In this document: in pieces, positions 24,628 to 32,698 of the stretch | How the letters are laid out: each line of letters opens with the position of its first letter | Position numbering within the stretch: position 1 is the first letter of the stretch | Source: an uncultured Clostridium sp. | GTDB lineage: Bacteria; Bacillota; Clostridia; TANB77; CAG-508 | Assembly (NCBI GenBank): GCA_947368535.1 | Contig: CANBHY010000012.1 | Span: 1 to 39,016 of the forward strand | Direction of reading: 5' to 3' | DNA: 39,016 nucleotides | Translations under genes and position numbers: made by a program | Notes under the pieces: model-generated | Seen by the model: only the letters and a program-made list of their open reading frames with translations | Database searches by the model: none | Told to the model about the DNA's origin: nothing

Positions 24628-27399
24628 TTATTCTCCTACACTCAAGATATTATCTAAAATGCTACTATCTCTTTTTTCTTTTTTATTTTCTAAATCAACT
24701 TTCTCCAATTGATCTATAAGTTCTTGTAAATTTTCTAAATCTGAGCCTATCATTTCCCAATCTTTTGCATCTACAGAATCTTTTAAATTTTGATTTGCTT
24801 TTATTATTGCTTTTATAAGCTGCTCTTTATCTTCTTTATTAACAAATTCTATTTTTCCTGCTGAATCTGTTACTAAAGTAGTCAACGCTTCAGCTAAATT
24901 ATCGCCTATTGCAACTTTACTACCAGAAGCTACAATTACTTTTTTTAGAGTTGGTACTCTAGTTTTTTCATTAAGTAAAACTTGATATACAGGTTCTATA
25001 TATAAGATACTATTTTCTATAGGAATTATATAAGTTTTTCTTACTAATTCTGTTCCAGATGTAGATAATTTTTCCAATTCTGTTGAAATTGTTTTATCTT
25101 GTTCTATCTGAACATTTAATTGTCCAATATCTGGTAATGTCGTATCTGAAATTAGCTTATACATTGTAAGCTTATTAGTTCCATTTGCATATGTTCCTAC
25201 TAAATATGAATTTAAACTTTGTTTGTTTGATTTTGTATAAGGTAATACTAACCCTAATTCTTCTTTCTTAGAATCTGGTGTTTTTAATACAGTATAATAT
25301 GGTTCAACTGGTATTCTATTTTGTTCATCACTACCTATTTGTGCATCTTTTTCCCATACATCATCACTTCTATAAAGTATTTCTGTACTTACATTATGAT
25401 ATCTCTGTAGCATTTCTGCTTGAACACTATATAAAAATTCAGGATATACAATATTCTTTTGGATGTCTTCTGGAATTTGTTCATTTTGATCTGCAAAAAT
25501 TTCTGGATACATTTTATAATAAAGTTTAGCAATAGGATCTGTACTATCTGTTATATAAAATGTAGTAGTTCCATCATATGCATCTATAATAACTTTAATG
25601 GAATTTCTAATATAATTTATTTCTTTACTTTTTCCTTCAACAGTTATTGTAGATTTTTGTGAAAATGGATAACTATTTGATGTTGTGTAAGCATCTAATA
25701 CCCATTTCAATTCACCATTATCTGTTATTACCATATATGGCGATTCATCATATATTAAATATGGCAATAGTATTTTTGCTCTTTCACGAATATTTCTATT
25801 TAATAAAATTTTACTAGATTCATCTACATTAGCATTAAATACTAATTTATAATCTTGCTCTGATAAAGCTAAAACTAATCTATCAAACAAATTAGCATTT
25901 ATTCCACCTTTCCCTTGATACTCATTTGTCTCATATAATGTTGTAGAAATAGGATAATCAAACTCATTTTTGCCTTTAACATTTGTTACAGCAATATCAT
26001 TAGTTGTCATTCCATAATAAATACGAGGCTCACTAATCTTTATTTTATTTATTTCATCAGTATATTTAGATTGAACATATGAAATACCATCTGTTTCCTT
26101 ATCAGTAACAGTAGATTCAGATATTACTACACCATATCCATGTGTATACTGATAAGTTTTGTTATTATATGTTCTATTTGCACCTGAAATTATTTCTCTT
26201 GGTGTAACATATAATGATTTTGTTTTTCCATTTACTGTATATCTTCCTAATTGTGTTGATTGATATGTATAATATCCTTCATTATCTTTATATTCTGCTA
26301 AATTAGCAATTGTTGTTTCTTCATCAATAATTGTAATTTGTCTTAATAAATCCGCATTTCCTTTTATATTTTCATCAGATAAATTCGATGTATTGTCAAC
26401 TTCAATCTCATCTATTCTTATTCCATAAGCTTCCCTTGTATTTCTTATATTTTCTTCTATATATTTTTTTTGTTTATCTAATTCATTTCTTCCTGCATAT
26501 ATATATTGAAAACCTGTCATTACAATAAATAATGCTACTAAATATATTGGTGTTATAAACATTGAAGTAATAATCTTTTTAACTTTTAAATTTTTTAAAT
26601 ATTTTATAACTCTAAATAATGAGAATAAAATAACAACACCCAATAATCTATAACCAATAACTTTAATTTTTATTTCTGTTATCCCCGCACCAACTAACTC
26701 TGTTTTGTTCTCATCATTTAAATTAATTAAATTTCCAGTTACAATCTCTTGAGAACCTAAAACCATTAAACCAGCAACTAAAATTGCTATAATAAATAGG
26801 TTAATAAACACTTGTCTTAAGAATTTATTTTTTCTTAGATTTTCTGCATCCACTCCATCTAAACAAACATTAATTGTAACTATATAGTAAGTACAAATAT
26901 ATATTGTAAGAAGTGCAAAGAAAGCAATTAAAAATATTAACAATGTTTTTATGAATGGCAATTGAAACATATAAAAAGAAACATCCATACCAAATACAGG
27001 ATCAAATATTCCAAATTCAGCTACATTTGTAAAAAGTAAAAATTTCTTAGTAAAAATTTCTCCACATATAAATGCTACTATAACACTAACTATCATAGAA
27101 ATTGACTTGTTAGGAAGTTTTGGCATCTGTTTTCCATCCTTTTCAAAAAGCTCTTTAAGAGCCTTTTTTAATAACCTATGTGAAAAATAAAGAATTACAT
27201 ATGAAATTAAAAAGCTTACTCCTAGAACCAAAAATTGTGTCTTTATGTTTTTAAAAAATATTGAAACATATTGTTCTCCAATTTCTTTGTATTTTAAATA
27301 TGCACTTCTAGTGGTAACTATCAATATCAAAGCATATATTATTAAGAAAAAAGTTACAACTAGTCTTCTAGTTACTATCTTTTTTACTTTCTCTTTCAT
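24628..27399 (-). CDS. UPF0182 family large membrane protein
   Basis: 923 residues. The N-terminal third has about seven TM helices (about 12-30, 50-72, 90-112, 145-175, 195-218, 245-265, 280-305). Motifs typical of UPF0182 are present: FGMDVSFYMFQLPF near 130, then in the large extracellular part YGVVISESTVT, RIYYGM and the aspartate/tyrosine-rich VIDAYDGTTTFYI, and further down YLVGTYANG. The C-terminus is an acidic coiled tail. The family is widespread in Actinobacteria and Clostridia and has no established function. The operon links it with signal-recognition (ftsY) and phospholipid (pgsA) genes. Confidence 0.9.
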   Translation of the reverse strand: MKEKVKKIVTRRLVVTFFLIIYALILIVTTRSAYLKYKEIGEQYVSIFFKNIKTQFLVLGVSFLISYVILYFSHRLLKKALKELFEKDGKQMPKLPNKSISMIVSVIVAFICGEIFTKKFLLFTNVAEFGIFDPVFGMDVSFYMFQLPFIKTLLIFLIAFFALLTIYICTYYIVTINVCLDGVDAENLRKNKFLRQVFINLFIIAILVAGLMVLGSQEIVTGNLINLNDENKTELVGAGITEIKIKVIGYRLLGVVILFSLFRVIKYLKNLKVKKIITSMFITPIYLVALFIVMTGFQYIYAGRNELDKQKKYIEENIRNTREAYGIRIDEIEVDNTSNLSDENIKGNADLLRQITIIDEETTIANLAEYKDNEGYYTYQSTQLGRYTVNGKTKSLYVTPREIISGANRTYNNKTYQYTHGYGVVISESTVTDKETDGISYVQSKYTDEINKIKISEPRIYYGMTTNDIAVTNVKGKNEFDYPISTTLYETNEYQGKGGINANLFDRLVLALSEQDYKLVFNANVDESSKILLNRNIRERAKILLPYLIYDESPYMVITDNGELKWVLDAYTTSNSYPFSQKSTITVEGKSKEINYIRNSIKVIIDAYDGTTTFYITDSTDPIAKLYYKMYPEIFADQNEQIPEDIQKNIVYPEFLYSVQAEMLQRYHNVSTEILYRSDDVWEKDAQIGSDEQNRIPVEPYYTVLKTPDSKKEELGLVLPYTKSNKQSLNSYLVGTYANGTNKLTMYKLISDTTLPDIGQLNVQIEQDKTISTELEKLSTSGTELVRKTYIIPIENSILYIEPVYQVLLNEKTRVPTLKKVIVASGSKVAIGDNLAEALTTLVTDSAGKIEFVNKEDKEQLIKAIIKANQNLKDSVDAKDWEMIGSDLENLQELIDQLEKVDLENKKEKRDSSILDNILSVGE

Positions 27400-27424
27400 T
27401 TTATATTCCCTTCTTTAAATAAGA

Positions 27425-28330
27425 CTAAATTATAGCATCAATAAAGTCACTGCTGTTAAAGACTTCCATATCATCAATTTGCTCGCCTACACCAATATAT
27501 TTTACTGGTATATGATTTTCAGCTACTATTCCTACAACTACTCCACCTTTTGCTGTTCCATCTAATTTTGTAAGAACTATACCTGTAATATCTGTAGTTT
27601 CCTTAAACGCCTTAACTTGCATAATTGCATTTTGTCCAGTAGTTCCATCTAGTACAAGTAATACTTCTTTTGATGCATCTGGTAATTCTTTATTTATAAC
27701 TTTATTTATTTTTCCTAACTCATCCATTAAATTTTTCTTATTGTGTAATCTTCCAGCTGTATCACAAATTAAAACATCTGCATTTTGCTCTTTTGCTACT
27801 TGTATTGCATCAAATACAACAGACGCAGGATCTGATCCTTCTGGCTTTTTAACTAATTGACAATTAGCCCTTTCTGCCCATATTTCAATTTGCTCAACTG
27901 CTGCTGCTCTAAAAGTATCAGCAGCCGCTATAACAACCTTTTTTCCAGATTTTCTTAAACTATTCGCTATTTTTCCTATTGAAGTAGTTTTTCCAACACC
28001 ATTAACTCCAACTACTAATATAACAGAAGGTGTTGTTTCTAATTTTAACTCTGGTGTTTCAATATCAAGTAATTTTACCATCTCTTCTTTTAATGCTTTT
28101 CTTACATTTTCTTCATCCTGTATATTTTCTTTTTTCACTCTAATTCGTAGTTCATTTATTATTTTAGTTGAAGTTTCAATTCCTATATCAGACATAATTA
28201 AAGCTTCTTCTAATTCTTCTAAAAGTTCTTCATCAACTTTCCTAAAATTTGAAAAAACATCATTAATTTTTTCATTTATAGTTTGCTTAGTTTTTCCAAG
28301 TCCACTTTTTAATTTATCAAAAAAGCCCAT
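27425..28330 (-). CDS. ftsY: signal recognition particle receptor
   Basis: A 301-residue SRP GTPase without the long acidic N-terminal domain, as usual in Firmicutes. N domain about 20-90. G domain: P-loop GVNGVGKTT (108-116), DTFRAAAVEQ, DTAGRL, TKLDGTAKGG and a C-terminal GVGEQIDDMEVF. It receives ribosome/SRP complexes at the membrane for co-translational insertion. GGGAGG RBS; first gene of the ftsY-to-78aa operon. Confidence 0.97.
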   Translation of the reverse strand: MGFFDKLKSGLGKTKQTINEKINDVFSNFRKVDEELLEELEEALIMSDIGIETSTKIINELRIRVKKENIQDEENVRKALKEEMVKLLDIETPELKLETTPSVILVVGVNGVGKTTSIGKIANSLRKSGKKVVIAAADTFRAAAVEQIEIWAERANCQLVKKPEGSDPASVVFDAIQVAKEQNADVLICDTAGRLHNKKNLMDELGKINKVINKELPDASKEVLLVLDGTTGQNAIMQVKAFKETTDITGIVLTKLDGTAKGGVVVGIVAENHIPVKYIGVGEQIDDMEVFNSSDFIDAII

Positions 28331-28387
28331 AACTTCCTCCCAGCTTATTTTTTATCAATTACATTACTATCATTTTATACGAACAAT

Positions 28388-28416
28388 AGTATATCATATT
28401 TTTTCTATAATGTATA
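28388..28416 (-). promoter_or_regulatory. candidate promoter of the ftsY operon
   Basis: Minus-strand TATACA (28411-28416), 17-bp spacer ending in TGA, TATACT (28388-28393). An extended -10 with a weak -35, 58 bp before the ftsY ATG. Confidence 0.45.
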
Positions 28417-28458
28417 TTTTTTTAAACATTTAATATATAAAATAGCACAATCATTTTA

Positions 28459-28486
28459 TTGCAAATTTTAATAGTTATGGTATAAT
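28459..28486 (+). promoter_or_regulatory. tRNA-Thr promoter
   Basis: Plus-strand TTGCAA (28459-28464), 16-bp spacer ending TGG, TATAAT (28481-28486): an extended -10 promoter 29 bp before the tRNA. Confidence 0.7.
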
Positions 28487-28514
28487 TCATTATGCAAAAC
28501 TTAATAATTTTTTC

Positions 28515-28590
28515 GCCATTATAGCTCAGTTGGTAGAGCAACAGATTCGTAACCTGTAGGTCGGCAGTTCAATTCTGCCTAATGGCTCCA
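28515..28590 (+). tRNA. tRNA-Thr (anticodon CGU)
   Basis: A 76-nt cloverleaf. The acceptor GCCATTA / TAATGGC pairs perfectly, the D arm is GCTC-AGTTGGTA-GAGC, and the anticodon loop TTCGTAA gives CGT (reads ACG). The variable loop is AGGTC, the T arm is GGCAG-TTCAATT-CTGCC, and T-CCA is encoded. The anticodon stem ACAGA / CCTGT has an A-C mismatch next to the loop (31-39). It is one of only two clear genes on the plus strand and has its own promoter and terminator. Confidence 0.96.
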
Positions 28591-28591
28591 A

Positions 28592-28637
28592 AAAGCAGTT
28601 TGATTATTTATTTAATCAAACTGCTTTCGACTTTTTT
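28592..28637 (+). terminator. tRNA-Thr terminator
   Basis: Fifteen-base perfect arms AAAGCAGTTTGATTA (28592-28606) and TAATCAAACTGCTTT (28613-28627), then CGACTTTTTT. Confidence 0.92.
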
Positions 28638-28688
28638 ATGTAAATATGTTAAAATTAATTATCATAAGCTTTGCTTATTTTATATTCT

Positions 28689-28714
28689 GTGACCAGATCT
28701 AATATTCTGGCCAC
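28689..28714 (-). terminator. hairpin downstream of the 148-residue protein gene
   Basis: Arms GTGACCAGA (28689-28697) and TCTGGCCAC (28706-28714); on the minus-strand RNA all nine pairs form, one as G-U. It lies 37 bp after the stop but has no T-tract, so it may be a weak terminator or a 3' stabiliser. Confidence 0.4.
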
Positions 28715-28750
28715 TATTGTAACTGCTATTGTTTTTTTCTAATTATTTAT

Positions 28751-29197
28751 TCATATATCCTTTTTTATTATAAATAAAACTTTTTTTATAATTTTTTTCC
28801 AAAAGCTTTCTTTTTGTTCTACCAAAGAAACTACCTCTTCTTTTTCTTCTTGAATTTTCCTTTTTTCAAAAATATTATCTGGATTATATTTTTTTCTTTT
28901 TTCTTCTTCTAATTCATTTATTTTCACTTTTTCAAAATCTAAAATTTTTTCTTTTTGCTTTTTTGTAGCCAAATAATCTCTGAATATAATAGCCAAAATG
29001 GTTTGCGCTTTTTCTGATATTTTCCACTCTGTTAATGGTTTTCTCAAATCCACATAATACTCATACTCAGTATCCATATTTTTTTCTAAAGTAAGCATAA
29101 CATCTTCTGGAATTTTTCGATAATCATTATCTGGTAAACTATTCAAAACTTTTACTACTTCAGTATATGCTTTTTTAGTTTCAACATTAATGCTCAT
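28751..29197 (-). CDS. 148-residue helical protein, paralogue of the protein at 8500-8961
   Basis: The ATG overlaps the end of the metallopeptidase-like gene by 11 bp. The sequence lines up with the 153-residue protein at 8500: AYTEVVKVLNSLPDNDYRKIP against AYSEVTEIINLLDEDDRKKIP, then a shared E/K-Y-x-x-x-(V/I)-D-L strand (EYEYYVDLRKPL / KYNKTIDLSVSM). QTILAIIFRDYL matches ETIAIIAMLNLNY, followed by a charged coil with YNPDNIFE / YNIKDIFK, and a basic C-terminal amphipathic helix (FWKKIIKKVLFIIKKDI). Unknown function. Both copies sit directly behind a long enzyme gene, suggesting that the small protein serves or regulates its upstream partner. Confidence 0.82.
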   Translation of the reverse strand: MSINVETKKAYTEVVKVLNSLPDNDYRKIPEDVMLTLEKNMDTEYEYYVDLRKPLTEWKISEKAQTILAIIFRDYLATKKQKEKILDFEKVKINELEEEKRKKYNPDNIFEKRKIQEEKEEVVSLVEQKESFWKKIIKKVLFIIKKDI

Positions 29198-30530
29198 TAT
29201 CCACTCCTATATTTTTTTCATCTCTTTGTAAATCTCTTAGTTCAACCTCTGCTTGTTGTTTTTCTAATACATTTTCTTGTATAGGTAATGTAAATTTTCC
29301 TATTCTTACTGCTAAATTCTGTCTTTCAAAATCTTTCATATTCTCAAAAACATTTGCAGCTTCTGAGTCTAAATCAGGATTTCTTTTTCCTTGCAAACGT
29401 GCTAATTCCATAAAATTCTCTTTTCCTACAATATCGTACAATCCTTCCATTCCTTCACATCTTGCATTTAATATTGCTTGTTCATATCTTTCAAAAAAAT
29501 TATAATTAGTCTTAAAATTATAATAATCGTAATCACTATAATTATTATATATATTATACCCTAAGTTTCGTAGTTTTGGATATATTCTTTGATTTAAAAT
29601 AACGTTGTGCATACATTCAGATTCCGCTGTAACATCTCTATCTTCTATGCCATACTCTTCAAATCCTGTTCTAAATTCCATTTTACCATCATTTTCATTA
29701 TATCTTATCGTTCTTTCTAAAGCATGTAATACTTCATGAGAAAATTTCCCCAAAGTTCTCGCTTTATCAGAACTTAATGAAAGGAAAATATGATTTCTAT
29801 ATTTTTTACTATTCCCTTTATCCATTAATGATGTTACAAATGCACCTGGAATCGACATTTCTATTGGTAAATCTAATTCTTCTAACTCTTGGCTATCTAC
29901 ATCTGATAATTCTTCAATCATATTCTCATATGATGAACCTATAACTCCAATTTTTCTTTTCGTTTCTGAATCAATGCTTTTGCCTTCACTATAATATTTT
30001 TTAGTAATATTAGATAAAGTATTTTCATCTTCTAAATTATATATATTTTCTAACTTATATTGATCTACTATTTTTTCTAAAAGATCAAAACTTTTTCCTC
30101 CATTCCATAATGATTGCATTTGTAAGTCTAGCATATAAAAATCGCCACTGAATTCATAATCTTGCATTTCTCTTTCTAGTTCCATTGCTTCTTCTGGTAA
30201 AAGTTCTGATTTTATTTCTTCTAATATTTCATGTTGAAGTGCTATCTTTTCTCTTTTACCTTCTTGTTCAATTTCTCTTTTTTGAGTTTCATATTCATCA
30301 AAAGCCTCTTTAAATAAAGAATCAGCTAATTCATCTTCTAATCCTTGTTCTTTTAAGTAATCTTTCAACTCTTCTAAAGTAAACTTTGAATGAATTGCAA
30401 TTCCACTCATATTTTCTTCAAATTGTTGTCTATGTTTTTCACCATATGTTTGAACACATACTTCTAATAAATCTCTTTTAAATTTCTCATCTATAACATT
30501 TTTATATTTATCATATAATTCTTTTTTCAT
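29187..30530 (-). CDS. HExxH-motif metallopeptidase-like protein
   Basis: A 447-residue soluble protein. The N-terminal 130 residues are charged helices (EGKREKIALQHEILEEIKSE). In the C-terminal half, GKFSHEVLHALERT gives HExxH (H265, E266, H269). Glutamates E303 and E305 in VTAESECMHN, 34-36 residues later, are candidates for the third zinc ligand of a gluzincin fold. The sequence ends DNEH. No signal peptide or TM, so it should act inside the cell unless it leaves by another route. Its ATG overlaps the stop of the sortase fragment (ATGA). The family is not recognised; a phage/toxin-type or anchored protease is possible but not shown. Confidence 0.72.
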   Translation of the reverse strand: MKKELYDKYKNVIDEKFKRDLLEVCVQTYGEKHRQQFEENMSGIAIHSKFTLEELKDYLKEQGLEDELADSLFKEAFDEYETQKREIEQEGKREKIALQHEILEEIKSELLPEEAMELEREMQDYEFSGDFYMLDLQMQSLWNGGKSFDLLEKIVDQYKLENIYNLEDENTLSNITKKYYSEGKSIDSETKRKIGVIGSSYENMIEELSDVDSQELEELDLPIEMSIPGAFVTSLMDKGNSKKYRNHIFLSLSSDKARTLGKFSHEVLHALERTIRYNENDGKMEFRTGFEEYGIEDRDVTAESECMHNVILNQRIYPKLRNLGYNIYNNYSDYDYYNFKTNYNFFERYEQAILNARCEGMEGLYDIVGKENFMELARLQGKRNPDLDSEAANVFENMKDFERQNLAVRIGKFTLPIQENVLEKQQAEVELRDLQRDEKNIGVDNEH

Positions 30531-31044
30531 AAATTATCTTCTAACTTTCCTATCAACACATATCTTTCTTCTTCTGTTTGATTTGTACATGTTGATAAAA
30601 CTATTAATTTATCATCTTCAGCAATATTTATATCATTATTTTTTTCATTTATAATCTTTATTATTTCATTTCTTACGTTATTTTTTTCTAAGTCATATAA
30701 TTTAGAGTTTTCAGAAATTATGCTTTGTGCTAAAACTTCCATTTCAAAATTATTATTCTTAGTACTAATATATATTTTTTTATGTGCTTTATAGTATTCC
30801 TCATTTTTATAATTTGTAAGAGTTCCAAACATTGTATCATTTTTCATGTTATGCCAATAAATTATAATTTCATTATCTGAAAAATCCACATCATTTCTAT
30901 AATCAAAAAAATGCTTCCTGAATTATTTATTTCATCATTCACTAAATGATTTAAATAATATATATTATCTTTTCCTCTAACTATAGGATAATTAATGGGT
31001 GTATCCTCACTATATATCCAACCTATGATATTTTTACAAGATAT
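30527..31044 (-). pseudogene. class B sortase, frameshifted and N-terminally truncated
   Basis: The upstream frame (about 30905-31044) reads NIIGWIYSEDTPINYPIV, then RGKDNIYYLN and NNSGSIF, the classic sortase B strand order (VGWI, INYPVVQG, YYLNH, SGSIFLDYRN). At a run of seven A/T bases (30905-30911) the frame breaks. The continuation in the next frame is DYRNDVDFSDNEIIIYWHN with catalytic His in HNMK, MFGTLTNY, catalytic Cys in LSTCT and Arg in RYVLIG. A single inserted T restores one frame. No N-terminal membrane anchor remains: a TAA lies at 31045-31047 in that frame. The distal frame is open from a GTG at 30889 (120 codons). YWHNM instead of YGHNM is also unusual. If functional it would anchor surface proteins; it looks decayed, or the T-run is a sequencing or slippage site. 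Confidence 0.8.
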
Positions 31045-31097
31045 TTAATTTCTTTTTTCCAAAACATAATCTCCTGTTACTGCTCCACTCTCACTAG

Positions 31098-31366
31098 TTA
31101 ATAAAAATTCTTTTTGTTAGAAATTTTTATTACAGTAATAGTACTAATAATAATTATTAGTACTATTACAACTTTACATTCTGAACAATATATAACTTCT
31201 TCATAACGTCCTTCTGCACTTACAGTTGCCTCAACCTAATTTTCAATTACTGGTTTTCCATTTGTATGTCCTTTTGCTGGTATTTCTAAAGTTGTTAACA
31301 ATGTTAAAGATAACATCACTATTACCATTATTAAACTAATCAATTAATCAAATTTTTTAACTTCAT
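31098..31366 (-). pseudogene. remnant of a cell-surface protein: signal peptide, one extracellular repeat, TM tail
   Basis: ATG at 31366 begins MKLKNLI, then a one-base frame change leads to the signal peptide LISLIMVIVMLSLTLLTT. A repeat of the kind HTxGxPVxENxVxATxxxxGxYxxVxYCxxC follows (HTNGKPVIEN, stop TAG at 31236-31238, VEATVSAEGRYEEVIYCSEC). Such repeats are common in clostridial surface proteins. The remnant ends in a hydrophobic segment VVIVLIIIISTITVIKISNKKNFY and a stop at 31098. A frameshift plus an in-frame stop and the very short length show decay, probably with an internal deletion. A further scrap (LLTSESGAVTGDYVLEKRN) is readable at about 31045-31105. A TTGACA at 31410-31415 may be the old -35. 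The gap from 30890 to 31441 holds nothing else I can support. Confidence 0.65.
31135..31169. repeat. 35-bp near-perfect palindrome
   Basis: GTAATAGTACTAATAA (31135-31150), TAA, TTATTAGTACTATTAC (31154-31169): 16-base perfect arms with a 3-base centre. It lies inside the TM-coding part of the decayed surface gene. Confidence 0.85.
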
Positions 31367-31441
31367 TACTTTTTCTCAGTCGTATTTTTTAAATATTACG
31401 GTTTATATATGTCAATTGCATATTAAATTATTTTATAGCAA

Positions 31442-32635
31442 TCATTCTTTTGTTATTTTTCCATATACACCGCCACCACCTGCTGTAATATTCATTTTTC
31501 CTTCTCTTGCTGCAACTATACTACTAGCAATTTTAGTTCCCATAACACCTTCAATATCATCAAAAGATAATTTATGTAATATATTCATTTCTGTTTCAAA
31601 TGTATCTAGTAATTTTTCTATTGTCTTTCCTCCTAAACCTGGTATAAAAGTAAGTGGTATTTGATATACATATTCGGGTCTAAAATCAGGACTTTTAGTC
31701 TCTTTTTTATCTTTTATTATCTCAATTCTATCATAAACACCCATAGTAATATTTCTACTATCACAAGTATCACAATGTGTTACTGGTGCATCTCCTGGTA
31801 TATTTTTATTGCAAACTTCGCAATAGGTTCTATGATATTTTCCAAGCTTTGGATCTAATCCATAATTAGCAACAATTTTTCTTCCTTCTTGATTTTTTAA
31901 TGCCATAACAAATTCCTTAAAACTAATGTCCTCAATTTGAATTTTATTATATTCTCTTGCTATTTTAGGAAGAGAATGTGCATCTGAATTTGTTAAAAAT
32001 GTTTTAGTTTCTAATTCACTAATTTTATCTGCTAAAAAAGTATCAGAACTTAATCCTAATTCAATAGCTGGAATATCTTTATATTTTTCTTTAAAAATAC
32101 GTTCTAATCGTTGTGTACAATTTCCATAAAAACTCTTATGAGGTGTAAAAGCATGAGCAGGAACTAATATTCCATTATATTTTTTTACTATATCAATTAA
32201 TTCATATGCTGATATATTTGCTCTTTGAGAACTTAAAGTAATATTTTTAATATGTGTAGACATTTCTTTAGAAAAAGCTTTAATATCTGCCAAACTTGGA
32301 AAATAACACAAATTATGTGCACTACCTGTTTTACCATTTTCGTTTACCTCAGAAGTCTCAATTTCACTACCTAAAATAATGCATAATTTATCTTTATAAA
32401 TTATTCCACCATCTTTAATTTCATAAGCTTCGCCTGTCTCTAAAAATCTTTCGATATCTTCAATAACATATGGTGAAGCACAATCTATAATCCCAGCTAT
32501 ATTTATTCCTTTTCTATTAACACATTCTTTAGCTATATTAGCAAAATTTAAACTTCTTGCTGCTGTTATTTTTATCGGCTTATTATTTTCACTTCTTCCT
32601 ATGTGAATATGCATATCTGCAAACACTTCGTACAT
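31442..32635 (-). CDS. endonuclease Q-like PHP nuclease
   Basis: A 397-residue protein with the EndoQ architecture. An N-terminal PHP domain has metal ligands H9 and H11 (FADMHIHIG), GIIDCASP, LGSEIET, HNLCYFP, LVPAHAFTPH and TNSDAHS (217-221). It is followed by a four-Cys zinc finger (C272, C275, C288, C291) and a helix-hairpin-helix segment LTFIPGLGGKTIEKLL near 330-345. EndoQ nicks DNA 5' of deaminated bases (uracil, hypoxanthine, xanthine) and abasic sites. It was first described in Thermococcales and later in some Bacilli. RBS GGAGG. The alternative, a generic PHP protein, is less likely because the zinc finger and HhH are in the expected places. Confidence 0.85.
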   Translation of the reverse strand: MYEVFADMHIHIGRSENNKPIKITAARSLNFANIAKECVNRKGINIAGIIDCASPYVIEDIERFLETGEAYEIKDGGIIYKDKLCIILGSEIETSEVNENGKTGSAHNLCYFPSLADIKAFSKEMSTHIKNITLSSQRANISAYELIDIVKKYNGILVPAHAFTPHKSFYGNCTQRLERIFKEKYKDIPAIELGLSSDTFLADKISELETKTFLTNSDAHSLPKIAREYNKIQIEDISFKEFVMALKNQEGRKIVANYGLDPKLGKYHRTYCEVCNKNIPGDAPVTHCDTCDSRNITMGVYDRIEIIKDKKETKSPDFRPEYVYQIPLTFIPGLGGKTIEKLLDTFETEMNILHKLSFDDIEGVMGTKIASSIVAAREGKMNITAGGGGVYGKITKE

Positions 32636-32661
32636 CTAAATTCCTCCATATTCTGTAACTT

Positions 32662-32691
32662 AAAAAGGCTACATCTATAACAAATGTAGCC
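32662..32691 (-). terminator. terminator of the HD-like protein gene
   Basis: Arms GGCTACAT (32667-32674) and ATGTAGCC (32684-32691); on the minus strand the stem is followed by TTTTTA. It lies 8 bp after the stop at 32699. Confidence 0.85.
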
Positions 32692-32698
32692 AATTATA

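Noticed and set aside
28589..28750. Attachment site or integrated element at the tRNA-Thr 3' end
   Set aside because: The tRNA is followed at once by its own terminator; there is no integrase gene and no repeated 3' tRNA segment in the window.
31020..31065. Short minus-strand frame starting MFWKKEIKYLVKIS
   Set aside because: Only 14 codons; it lies in decayed sequence between the sortase fragment and surface remnant and may be the old sortase N-terminus, so it is not listed as a gene.
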